Source: Spirochaetaceae bacterium
GTDB taxonomy: Bacteria; Spirochaetota; Spirochaetia; Treponematales; Breznakiellaceae
Length of the DNA: 13,101 nucleotides
NCBI GenBank assembly: GCA_031269165.1
Contig: JAISZQ010000021.1
Coordinates: 1-13,101, forward strand
Reading direction: 5' to 3'
How positions within the stretch are numbered: the first letter of the stretch is position 1; each line of letters opens with the position of its first letter. The translations under genes and the position numbers were made by a program. Shown here one piece after another: positions 1 through 6,223 of this stretch. The notes below the pieces were generated by a model. It did no database searches. It was not told where the DNA came from and saw only the letters and a list, made by a program, of their open reading frames with translations.

Positions 1-42
1 ATCAAAGTAAATAGTACAAAAGATTTTCTCGGCTGAATAGTT

Positions 43-192
43 GAGCCTGTTCCAAAACCCCACGAGGTTTTTTCCTCACCGTGATTCGGGGGCGTTACGG
101 GGGTGGTAAACCCCCGTAGAGGGGGTAGCGTAGGGCGCAAGACCGGAGCGAGGGGGAGACTTCCCCCTTTTGCTGAGATTTTGAACAGGCTC
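43..192. repeat. MITE-like dispersed element, copy 1, with terminal inverted repeats
   Basis: The element is bounded by GAGCCTGTTC (43-52) and its exact reverse complement GAACAGGCTC (183-192). The similarity of the ends continues inward as CCAAAAC and the complement TTTT. The interior matches the element at 8151-8358 in order: a GGGGGCGTTACGG-like block, a CCGTAGAGGGGGTAGCG-like block, CCGGAGCGAGGGGGAGAC, then TTTTGCTGAGATT before the right end. A small hairpin GGGGGA/TCCCCC (152-167) followed by TTTT resembles a rho-independent terminator on the + strand. No coding capacity is credible. It fits a non-autonomous mobile or REP-type element, but no clear target-site duplication is visible. Confidence 0.7.
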
Positions 193-205
193 TAAGAGGA
201 AGTCT

Positions 206-240
206 CCCCCGGTCAACAACTTGAGCGTTTTTGTCCACCG
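206..240. repeat. Dispersed repeat motif shared with the inverted repeat at 10927-10992
   Basis: CCCCCGGTCAACAACTTGAG followed by CGTTTTTGTCC closely matches the reverse complement of 10957-10992, which reads CCCCCTGTCAACAACGTAAG followed by CATTTTTGTCC. The resemblance spans over 30 bases with few differences, so both derive from one repeat family. Here only one arm is present. The rest of 193-457 shows no gene, only further repeat-like fragments. Confidence 0.5.
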
Positions 241-248
241 ATTTCCCC

Positions 249-286
249 GATTACGCGGATTTTTCATACTGAAAATCAGCGTGATT
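249..286. repeat. Imperfect inverted repeat in intergenic DNA
   Basis: GATTACGCGGATTTTTCA (249-266) is an imperfect inverted complement of TGAAAATCAGCGTGATT (270-286) around a 3-base loop. The wording (gattacgcggattt, aatcagcgt, and caatctgtgaac at 303-314), together with ttcgtgtctattcgtggtta at 403-422, resembles interspersed repeats common in environmental bacterial genomes. That resemblance is from memory and has not been searched. No protein-coding potential is evident. Confidence 0.4.
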
Positions 287-457
287 TGCGACGCCGCACG
301 GCGCAATCTGTGAACAAATATTCTTAAGTTATTGATAGTCGACACGAATTCCCTCAGCAGACGCGGTGGTTTGGGCAACGTGCCCTCTTCGACAATCGTA
401 CCGTTCGTGTCTATTCGTGGTTAAATTTTATTTCTGTGCGTATATTCCTGTTTTCCC

Positions 458-486
458 TTGACTTTCGGCACTTTTTTTGGTATATT
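458..486 (+). promoter_or_regulatory. Sigma70-type promoter of the lipoprotein gene
   Basis: A -35 box TTGACT (458-463) and a -10 box TATATT (481-486) are separated by 17 bases, one mismatch each from consensus. Transcription would start near 493, about 50 bases before the ATG at 544. GAGGAG (531-536) is a good ribosome binding site 7 bases before that ATG. Confidence 0.6.
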
Positions 487-491
487 AATAC

Positions 492-528
492 GTGCTGTAG
501 TATCGTTAGATATATCCTATGACAGCAC
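492..528 (+). promoter_or_regulatory. Inverted repeat in the leader of the lipoprotein gene
   Basis: GTGCTGT (492-498) pairs exactly with ACAGCAC (522-528) across a 23-base loop. It begins at the predicted transcription start and ends two bases before the Shine-Dalgarno sequence. It could be a 5' mRNA stem-loop or an operator at the promoter. Its function is unknown and chance occurrence is possible. Confidence 0.35.
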
Positions 529-543
529 AAGAGGAGTTACATC

Positions 544-1776
544 ATGAACAGCAAATCTTTCTTTTTGGCATTTTATTTTTCTCTGACGCTTATTTTTCTG
601 GCGAGCATATCAGGGTGCGACAAACTTTCGTTTCCTGATTTCGGTATTAAGGAGACGCCCGACCAGCAAAAGCCGTCGTTACCAACATCGCCGCCGGCAC
701 CGTCACCATCTATACCGCAAAGCCGTGTCTGGTATGTTGCCGCAGACGGGAATGATTCCCATACGGGAACCGACAGTTCGTCCATGCTTGCGACTGTCCC
801 GGCGGCGTTGTCCCGCATAAGGTCGATTTACCGGAGCGGGAACTGGCCGAAGGGCGAAAGTGCCGTCATCATAATCAAAGGAAGGATAGTCGCCCCCAAA
901 AACCTCGGCTCGAACGAAACAATGGTCGAGGTTAGCGGAAAGGGTAACTATCCGCCCATCGTTCTCCAGGGCGACCCGGTAACCGGCGGGATTCTGGACG
1001 TAAACAGGAAGGGCGACGACGGGCAGGTTCTGTATATCGCCAACAACAAGGTGACGCTGGGCGACAAGCTCACCCTTACCGGCGGCAACCAGTTGTGGGG
1101 CGGGGCCGTATGTATCGGAACCGCCGGTTCCGAGTCCGAGGGCGAGTTTATCATGGCTGGCGGAGAGATCAGCGGTAACACCGGCGCGCTCGGTGGCGCG
1201 GTTATGATCTACAAGGGCAGCATGGTCATGTCCGGGGGCGTCATCAAAAACAACCGCAACAACTACAAAAATGATGGGGGAGCCAACGGCAACGGCGGCG
1301 CCATCTACGTGCACGAGTACACCACCTTTACCATGACCGACGGAACCATCGAGTTAAATGGTGGCGATTCCGAAGCGGAAAAGGGCGGCGCGCTATTCGT
1401 TGAAGGCAAAGGCGTCGCCACTATGGAAGGCGGCAAAATTCTCAATAACGCGTCCTTCTCGCAAGGCGGCGGGGTGTACATAACATACTACGGCACGTTT
1501 AATATGTCCGACGGGCTAATCCAGGGCAATACCAGCGGCGAAGGCGGCGGCCTATTCGTGAACGACTCAGGCGTCATCACGATGGAAGACGGAGAAATTC
1601 TCAATAATAGGGCGGTCTCGCAAGGCGGCGGGGCGTACATCACAGGCAAGGGTACGTTTAATATGAAAGACGGTATCATAAAGGGTAACTCAAGCGGCAA
1701 AAACGGCGGCGTTTATACGGCATTCGGCGGAACGTTCAATAAAACCGGCGGCACAGTCGCAGGGAACACGCCCTAA
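544..1776 (+). CDS. Repeat-rich, probably beta-helical, surface lipoprotein
   Basis: This 410-residue protein begins with a lipoprotein signal peptide: a hydrophobic stretch then the lipobox SISGC, giving lipidation at Cys25. A Pro/Ser-rich linker (about 40-60) leads to a VWYVAADGNDSHTGT segment, the usual opening of spirochaetal beta-helix surface proteins. From about residue 180 to the end it consists of short Gly-rich repeats (GGG-x-Y-I/F-V, T-M/F-N-M-x-D-G-x-I, GN-T/S-SG). These resemble polymorphic outer-membrane-protein and right-handed beta-helix repeats. A 159-nt (53-residue) unit is tandemly duplicated near the 3' end with strong nucleotide identity. The start is set by GAGGAG seven bases upstream. 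The gene is monocistronic, with its own promoter and terminator. The likely role is a cell-surface adhesin or structural protein; ligand unknown. Confidence 0.85.
   Translation: MNSKSFFLAFYFSLTLIFLASISGCDKLSFPDFGIKETPDQQKPSLPTSPPAPSPSIPQSRVWYVAADGNDSHTGTDSSSMLATVPAALSRIRSIYRSGNWPKGESAVIIIKGRIVAPKNLGSNETMVEVSGKGNYPPIVLQGDPVTGGILDVNRKGDDGQVLYIANNKVTLGDKLTLTGGNQLWGGAVCIGTAGSESEGEFIMAGGEISGNTGALGGAVMIYKGSMVMSGGVIKNNRNNYKNDGGANGNGGAIYVHEYTTFTMTDGTIELNGGDSEAEKGGALFVEGKGVATMEGGKILNNASFSQGGGVYITYYGTFNMSDGLIQGNTSGEGGGLFVNDSGVITMEDGEILNNRAVSQGGGAYITGKGTFNMKDGIIKGNSSGKNGGVYTAFGGTFNKTGGTVAGNTP
1390..1716 (+). repeat. In-gene tandem duplication, 159-nt period
   Basis: CTATTCGT recurs at 1393 and 1552, and CAAGGCGGCGGGG at 1462 and 1621, both exactly 159 bases apart. 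Between them ATGGAAG, ATTCTCAATAA and GGCACGTTTAATATG/GGTACGTTTAATATG also align. The period is 53 codons, so the duplication keeps frame and adds beta-helix coils to the lipoprotein. The nucleotide-level match suggests it is recent relative to the more diverged repeats at 1130-1390. Confidence 0.7.
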
Positions 1777-1783
1777 CCGACGG

Positions 1784-1812
1784 CTTCCCCGGTAACGGGA
1801 AGTTTTGAATTT
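1784..1812 (+). terminator. Rho-independent terminator after the lipoprotein gene
   Basis: CTTCCC (1784-1789) pairs with GGGAAG (1797-1802) around a 7-base loop, followed by TTTTGAATTT. It lies 8 bases past the stop codon. The stem is short, so the following hairpin (1812-1850) may contribute. Confidence 0.5.
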
Positions 1813-1850
1813 GAGGCTGTCCCAAAACGTGAAGTTTTGTGGCAGCCTCA
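1812..1850. repeat. REP-like hairpin, family GRGGCTGTYCCAAAAC, copy A
   Basis: TGAGGCTG (1812-1819) pairs perfectly with CAGCCTCA (1843-1850). The stem continues inward through CCCAAAAC/GTTTTG with one mismatch and one G-T pair to the loop GTGAA. The hairpin at 10696-10731 has the same layout, mismatch position and sequence. The outer part also resembles the ends of the elements at 43-192 and 8151-8358. It could also act as a bidirectional terminator. Confidence 0.6.
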
Positions 1851-1873
1851 CCATGGTACATAGGGAGTTTTAA

Positions 1874-1950
1874 CGAAGCAATCCAGACAGGGGAATTCCT
1901 CCACACTGGATTGCTTCGCCCGCTCTAACGAGCGGCCCGCTCGCAATGAC
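1874..1950. repeat. Partial GAAGCAATCCAG-type palindromic repeat
   Basis: CGAAGCAATCCAG (1874-1886) pairs perfectly with CTGGATTGCTTCG (1906-1918). After it comes a half-site ending in GCTCGCAATGAC (1939-1950). This is the well-known widespread bacterial palindromic repeat with GTCATTGCGAG ends. The left outer arm is missing here. A more complete copy lies at 11029-11126. Confidence 0.7.
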
Positions 1951-1991
1951 AGGCACCAGCACCCGTCCCCCAAGCAACGCAATCATCCCCC

Positions 1992-2420
1992 CGATACGAC
2001 CACCCAACAGCCCCCGCGCCACGACAACGCGCCCTTTGGTGTATGCCGCCTACAGGTAACACACCACCAGCCGGGTGAACGCCGCCTTACGGGGGGCATT
2101 GCCGCCCGCCGATACGACCACCCAACAGCCCTCGCGCCACAACAACGCGCCCTTTGGTGTCCACCGCCTACGGCAGCACGCCATCAGCCGGGTGAACGCC
2201 GCCTTACGGGGAGGATGGGGGGGGGGGACATCACCGCCCGCCGATACGACCACTAAATGGAACCCGCCCCACAACAACGCGCCCTTTGGGGACATTGCCG
2301 TCCACCGATACGACCGCTAAACGGAACCCGCGCCACGACAACGCACCTTTTGGTGTATGCTTATCTAGAGGGGCGCACTATCAGTCGGGTGAACACCGCT
2401 TTACAGGGGGCATTGCCGCC
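1992..2420. repeat. Degenerate long tandem repeat, about 118-bp unit
   Basis: CGATACGAC recurs at 1992, 2110, 2242 and 2306, giving units of 118, 132 and 64 (truncated) bases plus a last full unit. Shared unit landmarks in order are CGATACGACCAC, GCCACGACAACGC, CCCTTTGGTGT, GCCGGGTGAACGCCGC, CTTACGGGG and ATTGCCGCC. Units two and three are separated by a run of ten G (about 2218-2227). Short open frames exist on both strands (for example 2075-2320 and 2050-2295) but simply mirror the repeat, so the region is judged non-coding. Confidence 0.65.
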
Positions 2421-2466
2421 CCCACCTTAAAAGGCGGTACAGCCCCCTGTAAAGCGGTGCTCACCC
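2387..2466. repeat. Large hairpin closing the tandem repeat region
   Basis: ACCGCTTTACAGGGGGC (2395-2411) is exactly complementary to GCCCCCTGTAAAGCGGT (2442-2458). Pairing extends outward to 2387/2466 with one mismatch, and inward through GCCGCC (2415-2420) with GGCGGT (2433-2438). No U-run follows, so it is not a standard terminator. The left arm is part of the last tandem unit. Confidence 0.65.
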
Positions 2467-2535
2467 AGCGTATCGACCAGCCATCCCCTAGAACAAAACA
2501 GTACTATTTACCAAATGACCCTTAAAGCAGTACCC

Positions 2536-2561
2536 TTGACAGTTTTTTTCTTTTCTATAAT
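2536..2561 (+). promoter_or_regulatory. Candidate promoter of potABC
   Basis: TTGACA (2536-2541) is a perfect -35 box, and TATAAT (2556-2561) a perfect -10 box. The spacing is only 14 bases, shorter than the usual 16-18. The overlapping TAATGA (2558-2563) would give 16. The spacer is nearly all T and C. It lies about 40 bases upstream of the potA start region. Confidence 0.45.
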
Positions 2562-2601
2562 GATAGCCTAGTTTCATACACGAGGAGGATGTCGAAAGGC
2601 A

Positions 2602-3741
2602 TTGAAGGGAAGCGATGTGGTTATCGGGAAGGTGAGTAAGGCCTTCGGGAGTTTCAGTGTTTTGAACGATGTGTCCCTGGAGATAAAGAAGGGGGAGTTT
2701 TTTTCCCTGCTGGGGCCGTCGGGGTGCGGGAAGACGACGCTTCTGCGCATTATTGCCGGGTTTGAGACGCCGGACGAGGGGTCGGTGCTTTTTGATGGGG
2801 CGGACGTGTTGCCGTTTCCCCCTAACAAGCGGCAGGCGAATACCGTTTTCCAGAATTACGCGCTGTTTCCCCATCTTACGGTGTTTGAGAACGTGGCGTT
2901 TCCGCTTCGCATCAAGAAGCGGCCCCGGCATGAGGTAAACGAGCGGGTCGAGGAGTATCTGCGCCTCGTCCAGCTTGAGGCGCACGGCGAGAAGAAGCCC
3001 TCCCAACTGTCGGGCGGGCAGAAACAGCGGGTGGCGATTGCGCGGGCGCTGATTAACGAGCCTAAGGTACTGTTGCTTGACGAGCCGCTTTCGGCACTGG
3101 ACGCGAAGTTGCGCGGGAAGTTGCTCATCGAGCTTGACCAGTTGCACGACAAGGTGGGAATCACGTTCATCTATGTGACGCACGACCAGCAGGAAGCGCT
3201 GTCGGTGTCCGACCGGATCGCGGTGATGAACACGGGGGACGTGCTCCAGGTGGGAACGCCCCACGAGATTTACGAGAGCCCCGCCGACGAGTTTGTGGCG
3301 AAGTTCATCGGCGAGACGAACCTCTTTGACGGGAAGGTGTTGTCGTCGGAACGGTTACCCAAAAATGAGACGGAATACATGGTCGAGCTTGCCATCGACG
3401 GGCTGGGCACGGTCAAGGTGACGACGGTTGACGAGTTTTCGCCGGGCCAGACGGTGAGTTTCACGATACGGCCGGAGAAGATTCTGATTTCCACCGAGAA
3501 ACCGGCGACACGGCGGGCGGACATCAACCAGTGTCAGGGCGTGGTTGACGAGCCGGTCTATTCGGGGTTCCAGACCAAGTTTTATGTGAAGACGGCGAGT
3601 GGGGTGTTGTTGCGGGTGATGAAACAGCACGCGGTTTACTCGGACGAGGGACCGGATATTATCTGGAAGGACAACGTGTTCCTCTCGTGGAGCGCGAACG
3701 ACGGCTACATCGTCGGGCTGAAAAACGAGGCCGGGTCGTGA
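2602..3741 (+). CDS. potA: Spermidine/putrescine ABC importer, ATP-binding subunit
   Basis: This 379-residue ATPase powers the importer from the cytoplasmic face. Visible motifs are Walker A GPSGCGKTT (38-46), Q-loop Gln84, signature LSGGQ (136-140), Walker B VLLLDE (156-161), D-loop SALD (164-167) and switch His194. A C-terminal TOBE-type regulatory domain spans roughly 240-372. Length and the Q-loop context VFQNYALFPH fit the PotA subfamily, although related importers for other small organic cations or ferric iron cannot be excluded. It is the first gene of the operon, and its stop overlaps the potB start by 4 bases. The start is uncertain: TTG at 2602 is the first in-frame choice and GTG at 2617 another, whereas the strong GAGGAGG (2582-2588) abuts an out-of-frame ATG at 2589. 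Confidence 0.9.
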   Translation: MKGSDVVIGKVSKAFGSFSVLNDVSLEIKKGEFFSLLGPSGCGKTTLLRIIAGFETPDEGSVLFDGADVLPFPPNKRQANTVFQNYALFPHLTVFENVAFPLRIKKRPRHEVNERVEEYLRLVQLEAHGEKKPSQLSGGQKQRVAIARALINEPKVLLLDEPLSALDAKLRGKLLIELDQLHDKVGITFIYVTHDQQEALSVSDRIAVMNTGDVLQVGTPHEIYESPADEFVAKFIGETNLFDGKVLSSERLPKNETEYMVELAIDGLGTVKVTTVDEFSPGQTVSFTIRPEKILISTEKPATRRADINQCQGVVDEPVYSGFQTKFYVKTASGVLLRVMKQHAVYSDEGPDIIWKDNVFLSWSANDGYIVGLKNEAGS

Positions 3742-4622
3742 GCGGCACGTTGCCCGCGTTTCAGGCGCGGCGGAAGAAGTTTGGGCCGCTTTACACGCTC
3801 CCGATGGGGGTGTGGTTCACGCTGTTCTTCGCCGCGCCGCTCGTGATCATCGTGTTGTACAGCTTCCTCACCAAGCGGTTGCACGGGGGTGTCACGTGGC
3901 TGCCGACCCTGCGGGCATACGCGGAACTTGCCAACCCGAACATCGTGCGGATCACGGCGCATACCTTCGGGACCGCTGCCCTTGCCACCCTCATCACGAT
4001 TATCCTCGCGCTTCCCTGCGGTTACTTCATGGCGAAGAGCAAGCATCAGGCCCTGCTTCTCATGGTGATCATCGTGCCGTTCTGGACGAATTTCCTTATC
4101 CGGGTGTTCGCGTGGATCAACATTCTCGGCAACAACGGGTTTCTCAACGTGTTTCTTATGCGGCTGGGCATTGTGAAAGACTATATCCCCTTTCTGTACA
4201 ACCAGGGCGCGGTGGTTCTCGTGCTGGTGTATATGTACTTACCCTACGCGATTCTCCCGCTCTTTGCCTCGATTGACAAGTTTGATTTCTCCCTGCTGGA
4301 AGCGGCGCGGGATCTGGGGGCGACGAAGCAGGGGGCCATCTTCAGGATTCTCTTTCCCAGTATTAAGAGCGGCATCTACACGGCGGTACTGTTCACCTTC
4401 ATCCCGATTTTCGGCGCCTATGCGGTGCCGTTGCTCGTGGGCGGCAAGGATTCGTATATGCTGGGCAACGTGATTGCCGACCAGTTGGGAAAATCCCGCA
4501 ACTGGCCGCTCGCCTCGTCCATCTCGATGGTGCTGACGCTGGCCACCACGATTGGCGTCCTCGTGATGCTGGGTCTGCAACGCAAGACGAAAGGCGAAAA
4601 GCCAAAGGAGAAAGCCCCATGA
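3738..4622 (+). CDS. potB: Spermidine/putrescine ABC importer, first permease subunit
   Basis: This 294-residue inner-membrane permease forms half of the translocation channel. It has about six hydrophobic segments (roughly 24-44, 76-98, 105-131, 155-178, 212-234 and 263-282). The cytoplasmic EAA loop, EAARDLGATKQGAIFRILFP (188-207), contacts the PotA ATPase. The start is GTG at 3738, giving a GTGA overlap with the potA stop and GAGG seven bases upstream. An in-frame ATG at 3687 would add 17 charged residues inside potA and is less likely. The 3' end overlaps potC by ATGA, so the subunits are probably translationally coupled. Substrate is inferred from the PotA/PotC relatives; binding-protein evidence is missing. 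Confidence 0.88.
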   Translation: MSGTLPAFQARRKKFGPLYTLPMGVWFTLFFAAPLVIIVLYSFLTKRLHGGVTWLPTLRAYAELANPNIVRITAHTFGTAALATLITIILALPCGYFMAKSKHQALLLMVIIVPFWTNFLIRVFAWINILGNNGFLNVFLMRLGIVKDYIPFLYNQGAVVLVLVYMYLPYAILPLFASIDKFDFSLLEAARDLGATKQGAIFRILFPSIKSGIYTAVLFTFIPIFGAYAVPLLVGGKDSYMLGNVIADQLGKSRNWPLASSISMVLTLATTIGVLVMLGLQRKTKGEKPKEKAP

Positions 4623-5521
4623 GTTTCAGTGTCAACACGAATTTCAGTATCAAGCGCATCGTCCGCGACGTGGTAACAACGATCAAGCCGTCCCGTTCGC
4701 AGGATGAGGCGGCCCGTCATGCGCGCCGGGCACTCAGGCGGCGGCAGAAGCCCTTTTCTTTTTCGGCGGTGGTCTTTGCCGCGACCGTTGTCTTTCTCTT
4801 TCTCCCGCTCTTCGTGTTGACGCTCTACTCGTTCAACGCGGCGAAGAGTCTCCATTTTACGGGGTTCTCGTTCGTCTGGTACGAACAACTCTTCCTCCAT
4901 TCGGGCGATCTGTGGCACGCCTTCGGGAACTCGGTGTTTATCGCGCTCACCTCGGCGGTCACGGCGACCATCTTCGGCACCCTCGGCGCCATCGGCGTGA
5001 ACTGGCATCGTTTCCGGCTACGCAACTACGTGCAAGTGGTCTCGTTTCTCCCGATGGTGTTGCCGGAAATCATCATCGGCGTGTCGCTCACCATCTTCTT
5101 TGCCGGACTCAAGATCCCGCTTGGCCTCCTCACGATCTACATCGCGCACACCACGTTCAACCTCCCCTTCGTCTTTTTGATGGTGATGGCCCGTCTCGAC
5201 GAGTTTGACTTTTCGATCATCGAAGCGGCAAGCGACCTCGGCGCGGACGAACGGCAGACCCTCGTCAAGGTAACGGTGCCCGTGTGTATGCCCGGTATCG
5301 TCTCAGGCTTCCTCACTGCGGTCACGATCTCTCTCGAAGACTTTGTGATCACCTACTTTGTCGCGGGCACCGGTTCCACGACCCTGCCCCTCTACATCTA
5401 TTCGGCGATCCGCTTCGGCGTATCCCCCGTCATCAACGCCCTCTCCGTCGTGATGATCCTCGGCACCGTGCTTTTGACGTATCTGTTGCGCAACTTCTTG
5501 AAATACATCGCCGCCAAGTAG
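4619..5521 (+). CDS. potC: Spermidine/putrescine ABC importer, second permease subunit
   Basis: This 300-residue permease pairs with PotB. The EAA loop EAASDLGADERQTLVKVTVP (202-221) is clear, and about six membrane segments follow residue 48 (around 48-70, 103-126, 138-161, 169-191, 226-250 and 272-290). The start is supported by AAGGAG eight bases upstream and the ATGA overlap with potB. The protein carries a basic, hydrophilic N-terminal extension of about 45 residues (an Arg-rich run near 33-43) before the first membrane segment. PotC proteins usually begin almost at that segment. It is the last gene of the operon here. No potD-like periplasmic binding-protein gene follows; the next gene, leuD, is convergent. 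Confidence 0.88.
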   Translation: MSFSVNTNFSIKRIVRDVVTTIKPSRSQDEAARHARRALRRRQKPFSFSAVVFAATVVFLFLPLFVLTLYSFNAAKSLHFTGFSFVWYEQLFLHSGDLWHAFGNSVFIALTSAVTATIFGTLGAIGVNWHRFRLRNYVQVVSFLPMVLPEIIIGVSLTIFFAGLKIPLGLLTIYIAHTTFNLPFVFLMVMARLDEFDFSIIEAASDLGADERQTLVKVTVPVCMPGIVSGFLTAVTISLEDFVITYFVAGTGSTTLPLYIYSAIRFGVSPVINALSVVMILGTVLLTYLLRNFLKYIAAK

Positions 5522-5553
5522 CCCCGGAACCCCCTGTGGGGAAATGGAAAACG

Positions 5554-5592
5554 ATCTCACAATGACCCCTTTCGCGACACGTCTCGCAATGA
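5554..5592. repeat. Remnants of CTCGCAATGAC-type repeat
   Basis: TCTCACAATGAC (5555-5566) and GTCTCGCAATGA (5581-5592) are two direct near-copies of the outer arm (CTCGCAATGAC) of the palindromic repeat seen at 11029-11126 and 1939-1950. They lie between the convergent potC and leuD genes. A weak hairpin CCCC-TGT-GGGG (5531-5541) precedes them. No strong terminator was found in 5522-5629. Confidence 0.3.
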
Positions 5593-5629
5593 TGCGCGCT
5601 CATGTTCCCTTTTCAATATTCTCGTCGCG

Positions 5630-6163
5630 CTAATACTTCCCATCCGCATACGCCACCCAACCGCCGGTCTCAACGAGGGCGCGGTCAAAGCCTTTCAGCG
5701 TAAACGGCACGGTCTTCTCCTTGCCGCCGGACGTAAACGTCAGCGTGGCATTTTCGATGTCGCAGGTAAGCAGCGTCTCCGCACCCGAATCCCCGGCAAA
5801 CTCCCGAAAGAGCGCGTCGATCGTTTGGGGCGGCAACTCGGCGGCAATCATCCCGCAGTTGTACATATTGCCGCGAAAAATACGCGCAAAACTCTCGGCG
5901 ATAACAATGTTGATCCCGTTCGCCTCAAGCGCCCACGGAGCGTGTTCGCGGGACGACCCGCAACCAAAATTGCCCCGCGACACCACCGCCCCGCGCCCGG
6001 CAACGTCCCGCTTCGCGTCAAACCCCGCCAGCGTCAGGTCCTCCAGCAGATACGGCCCCAGCGCCGCCTTCGTATTCTCGGTGAGATACTTCGCCGGGAT
6101 AATCTCGTCCGTGTTGATGTCGCTCCGGTCCAGAAACAGCACCCTTCCGCCAAAACTTTTCAT
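5630..6163 (-). CDS. leuD: 3-isopropylmalate dehydratase (aconitase-family) small subunit
   Basis: This 177-residue swivelling-domain subunit would join the iron-sulfur large subunit LeuC to isomerise 2-isopropylmalate to 3-isopropylmalate in leucine synthesis. Diagnostic motifs are DINTDEIIPAKYL (near residue 15), the active-site loop NFGCGSSREHAPWAL, and SFARIFRGN. The ending GGWVAYADGKY is typical of the short bacterial/archaeal-type LeuD. Start codons in frame are ATG at 6163 (chosen; GAGCGGA just upstream), 6181 and 6229. No leuC is adjacent on either side, so it may be an orphan or serve a related hydro-lyase (homoaconitase or methylmalate type). That ambiguity cannot be settled from sequence alone. 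It is divergent from the HEAT-protein frame, with overlapping promoters. Confidence 0.85.
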   Translation of the reverse strand: MKSFGGRVLFLDRSDINTDEIIPAKYLTENTKAALGPYLLEDLTLAGFDAKRDVAGRGAVVSRGNFGCGSSREHAPWALEANGINIVIAESFARIFRGNMYNCGMIAAELPPQTIDALFREFAGDSGAETLLTCDIENATLTFTSGGKEKTVPFTLKGFDRALVETGGWVAYADGKY

Positions 6164-6183
6164 TCCGCTCAAATTTTTCATCG

Positions 6184-6211
6184 TAGACAAAAGTATACCC
6201 GATAGTATAAT
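6184..6211 (+). promoter_or_regulatory. Candidate promoter facing the HEAT-repeat gene, overlapping a leuD promoter
   Basis: TAGACA (6184-6189) and TATAAT (6206-6211), 16 bases apart, fit sigma70 on the + strand. Transcription would begin near 6218. On the other strand TATACT occurs twice (complements of 6192-6197 and 6204-6209) and could serve leuD. The + transcript would start inside the Shine-Dalgarno of the ATG at 6224, so that ATG is poorly served by this promoter. Confidence 0.4.
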
Positions 6212-6223
6212 AAGAAGGAAGCC

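Noticed and set aside
76..378. 100-residue minus-strand frame
   Set aside because: It spans the GAGCCTGTTC element and other repeat debris, with no ribosome binding site support.
703..1314. 203-residue minus-strand frame antisense to the lipoprotein gene
   Set aside because: It is a shadow of a clear coding sequence with a signal peptide, promoter and terminator on the other strand.
2050..2320. Two 81-residue open frames on opposite strands
   Set aside because: They translate the degenerate 118-bp repeat on both strands, lack convincing ribosome binding sites and resemble no known family.
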